Shown here one piece after another: positions 13,374 to 14,206 of a stretch of DNA of 14,206 bases. The stretch comes from Oscillospiraceae bacterium (GTDB lineage Bacteria > Bacillota > Clostridia > Oscillospirales > UBA929): NCBI GenBank assembly GCA_031271525.1, contig JAISVO010000023.1:1-14206 (forward strand), in the 5' to 3' direction. How positions within the stretch are numbered: position 1 is the stretch's first letter; every line of letters begins with the position of its first letter. Position numbers and translations under genes: made by a program. The notes beneath the pieces were generated by a model, which did no database searches, was not told where the DNA came from, and saw only the letters and a program-made list of their open reading frames with translations.

Positions 13374-14206
13374 ATGAAGTCTTGTAAAAAAGCGGTTCTG
13401 GCCTACTCGGGAGGGCTGGATACCTCGGTTATCATCCCGTGGCTGAAGGAGAACTACGGCTGCGAGGTCATCGCCGTCGCGGCCGACGTCGGTCAGGGCG
13501 CGGAGCTGGACGGCTTGATTGAGAAGGCCGTCAAGACCGGCGCGTCCAAGTGCTACATCGAAGACCTGCGGAGCGAGTTCGTTACCGACTACATCTTCCC
13601 GACGGTCAAGGCCGGGGCGGTGTATGAGGGGGACTACCTGCTCGGCACCTCCTTCGCCCGCCCGGTCATCGCGAAGAGGATCGCCGAAATCGCCCTGCGG
13701 GAGGGCGCGGACGCCATCGCCCACGGCTGCACCGGCAAAGGAAACGACCAAGTGCGGTTTGAACTGGCCATCAAGACTTTCGCCCCCGACTTGCAAATTA
13801 TCGCCCCTTGGCGGGAATGGGACCTCAAAAGCCGGGAGGACGAAATCGCTTATGCCGAGGCGCGGGGGATCCCGCTGCCGATCAGCCGGGAGACCAACTA
13901 CAGCAAGGACAAAAACCTCTGGCACCTCTCCCACGAGGGCTTGGACTTGGAGAACCCAAGCAACGCCCCGCTCTACGATACAATTCTGGAGCTGGGGGTG
14001 ACCCCCGAAAAGGCGCCCGACACCCCCGAGGTCGTCTCTCTTGGTTTCCGACAGGGGATTCCCGTCTCGCTGAACGGCAAGGAGGTTGACGGCGCGACCC
14101 TGATCGGGGAACTGAACAGGCTGGGCGGCAAGCACGGCGTCGGGATCGTCGATATGGTGGAGAACCGGCTGGTCGGGATGAAGAGCCGGGGCGTCTACGA
14201 AACCCC
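13374..14206 (+). CDS. argG: Argininosuccinate synthase, N-terminal part (3' end outside window)
   Basis: ArgG joins citrulline and aspartate with ATP to form argininosuccinate, the penultimate step of arginine synthesis in the cytosol. The visible 277 residues have the ATP-pyrophosphatase loop AYSGGLDTS at 10-18, GTSFARP at 91-97, the citrulline/aspartate-binding HGCTGKGNDQVRFE at 117-130, NLWHLSHEG at 181-189, and GGKHGVGIVDMVENR at 251-265. Full-length enzymes have about 400 residues, so roughly 120 lie beyond the window. The ATG at 13374 follows AAAAGGGGG by 8 nt. An out-of-frame ATG at 13369 stops after two codons and is ignored. It diverges from cheR and is probably controlled by ArgR. 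Confidence 0.98.
   Translation, partial: MKSCKKAVLAYSGGLDTSVIIPWLKENYGCEVIAVAADVGQGAELDGLIEKAVKTGASKCYIEDLRSEFVTDYIFPTVKAGAVYEGDYLLGTSFARPVIAKRIAEIALREGADAIAHGCTGKGNDQVRFELAIKTFAPDLQIIAPWREWDLKSREDEIAYAEARGIPLPISRETNYSKDKNLWHLSHEGLDLENPSNAPLYDTILELGVTPEKAPDTPEVVSLGFRQGIPVSLNGKEVDGATLIGELNRLGGKHGVGIVDMVENRLVGMKSRGVYET

Noticed and set aside
13326..14135. Open frame of 269 codons on the minus strand
   Set aside because: It is antisense to argG and would start inside it and end in the argG promoter. There is no ribosome site or domain.

Overview
The window is 14.2 kb of GC-rich DNA. It carries one long minus-strand chemotaxis and flagellar basal-body operon, flanked by plus-strand metabolic genes. 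The order flgB-flgC-fliE-fliF-fliG-fliH-fliI-fliJ-ylxF is the Firmicutes fla/che arrangement. CheD, strong AGGAGG-like ribosome sites, a DUF2225-like protein and sigma-A-type promoters fit the same group. My best guess is a motile, high-GC member of the Clostridia, perhaps Oscillospirales-like. The class is fairly safe; anything narrower is inference.

Positions 1-1005 (+) hold the 3' end of a DUF2225-like gene and eda (KDPG/KHG aldolase). Positions 1002-13235 (-) hold, in transcription order, cheR, cheB, cheD, a flagellar-type lytic transglycosylase, flgB, flgC, fliE, fliF, fliG, fliH, fliI, fliJ, ylxF (MotE-like) and nadE. Gaps are mostly 0-20 nt, with several start/stop overlaps. Three larger gaps remain: 70 nt before the transglycosylase, which holds a good promoter; 82 nt before flgB; and 72 nt between fliE and fliF. 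Positions 13374-14206 (+) hold the 5' part of argG, which runs off the window. argG and cheR diverge from a 138-nt AT-rich region with two back-to-back sigma-A promoters.

The operon first supplies receptor adaptation (CheR methylates, CheB demethylates and deamidates, CheD deamidates). It then supplies the proximal rod (FlgB, FlgC, FliE), the MS ring (FliF), the rotor face of the switch (FliG), the export ATPase complex (FliH, FliI, FliJ) and a MotE/YlxF-type membrane protein. Hook, fliK, filament, export-gate, stator and cheA/W/Y genes are not in the window. Where hook genes usually follow ylxF, this operon instead ends with nadE.

The points most worth checking are four. NadE appears to have lost two of the three catalytic residues of its glutaminase domain while keeping its synthetase motifs. 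A pair of ArgR-type ARG boxes, 21 bp apart start to start, overlies the argG promoter. The cheR start is best placed at a TTG, because the upstream ATG lies inside the -10 box. eda and nadE converge with overlapping stop codons and no visible terminator. No RNA genes, insertion sequences or CRISPR arrays were seen, and no stretch over 300 bases lacks a gene.
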